In this document: piece after piece, positions 33,395-33,536 of the stretch
Position numbering within the stretch: the first letter of the stretch is position 1
Layout: every line of letters starts with the position of its first letter
Source of the DNA: Fischerella muscicola PCC 7414
GTDB lineage: Bacteria > Cyanobacteriota > Cyanobacteriia > Cyanobacteriales > Nostocaceae
Direction: 5' to 3'
Assembly (NCBI RefSeq): GCF_000317205.1
Contig: NZ_AJLK01000162.1
Location: forward strand, 1 to 33,536
Length of the DNA: 33,536 nucleotides
Translations under genes and position numbers: made by a program
Notes under the pieces: generated by a model
The model's input: only the letters and a program-made list of their open reading frames with translations
Told to the model about the DNA's origin: nothing
Database searches by the model: none

Positions 33395-33536
33395 TGGAAA
33401 TTGTTAAGTCAATTGTCAATAGTCAATTGTCAATAGTCATTGGTCATTTGTCATTGGTCATTATATTATTCTCCTCACACTCCCCCCACTCCTCACACTC
33501 CTCATACCCTCTTCCTAAATTTTGAATTTTGAATTG
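33395..33536. repeat. GTCAATTGTC-type repeats and C-rich tract at window edge
   Basis: Bases 33408-33462 consist of AGTCAATTGTCAAT and GTCATTGGTCATTT units; 33470-33510 is a CTCCTCACACTCC tract like the reverse complement of the arrays at 9354 and 13031. The final bases match 30129-30150 (CCTCTTCCTAAATTTTGAAT). No gene. Confidence 0.55.

Noticed and set aside
1-33536. tRNA, rRNA or known riboswitch genes
   Set aside because: Reading by eye found no TPsiC-arm-like motif, rRNA core sequence or riboswitch core in any intergenic region; a covariance-model scan would be needed to be certain.

Overview
The window looks like a chromosomal segment of a filamentous, probably heterocyst-forming cyanobacterium (Nostocales). 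The evidence is frequent HIP1 octamers (GCGATCGC), many heptameric short tandem repeats of the kind described in Nostoc/Calothrix, cyanobacterial-type proteins (DUF502, a PrxQ-like peroxiredoxin, a DesC-type desaturase, zinc-ribbon plus FHA proteins, AAA plus WD40 proteins) and long repeat-filled intergenic gaps. The species cannot be named from the sequence alone.

Layout. 1-4.3 kb (mostly minus strand): a membrane-anchored PstS-like phosphate-binding protein, a Ser/Thr kinase that has lost its 5' end, a 5'-truncated TnpB transposon remnant, and a YegS-type lipid kinase whose stop codon lies in the transposon end. 4.4-9.1 kb: a MITE-like element, hemC, glgA, a PrxQ-type peroxiredoxin and an M50-like membrane protein. 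9.1-14 kb (minus): repeats, two FHA proteins, 6-phosphogluconolactonase, RNase PH and a short adenylate kinase. 14.3-16.5 kb (plus): a BtuR/CobO-like protein with an erased Walker A motif, a palindromic mini-element, and dCTP deaminase interrupted by a 266-residue intein with an HNH endonuclease region. 17-21 kb: a zinc-ribbon membrane protein in tandem with a ProA paralogue lacking the catalytic Cys, a delta-9 desaturase (minus), and a PLP enzyme of the methionine gamma-lyase/'aluminium resistance' family. 21.4-24.6 kb: a VapBC-type toxin-antitoxin pair with a nested inverted-repeat operator, a 21-bp tandem repeat array, and a broken AAA/WD40 gene. 24.7-27.5 kb: a YukJ-like protein fused to a lamin-tail domain, then a convergent GAF-SpoIIE phosphatase. 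28.3-31.7 kb (minus): DUF502 - nusB - ftsY. 32.5-33.4 kb: a family 2 glycosyltransferase.

Most genes are housekeeping (tetrapyrrole, glycogen, pentose phosphate, nucleotide, RNA maturation, lipid desaturation, protein targeting). A signalling layer is visible: a kinase remnant, two FHA phosphothreonine readers and a PP2C-type phosphatase.

The strongest unusual object is the intein. It sits immediately after the Arg of the conserved active-site motif of dCTP deaminase, so enzyme activity should depend on splicing. The second theme is repeats: nearly every gene 3' end is fused to, or lies within a few bases of, a tandem repeat or palindrome, and in several cases the repeat supplies the stop codon.
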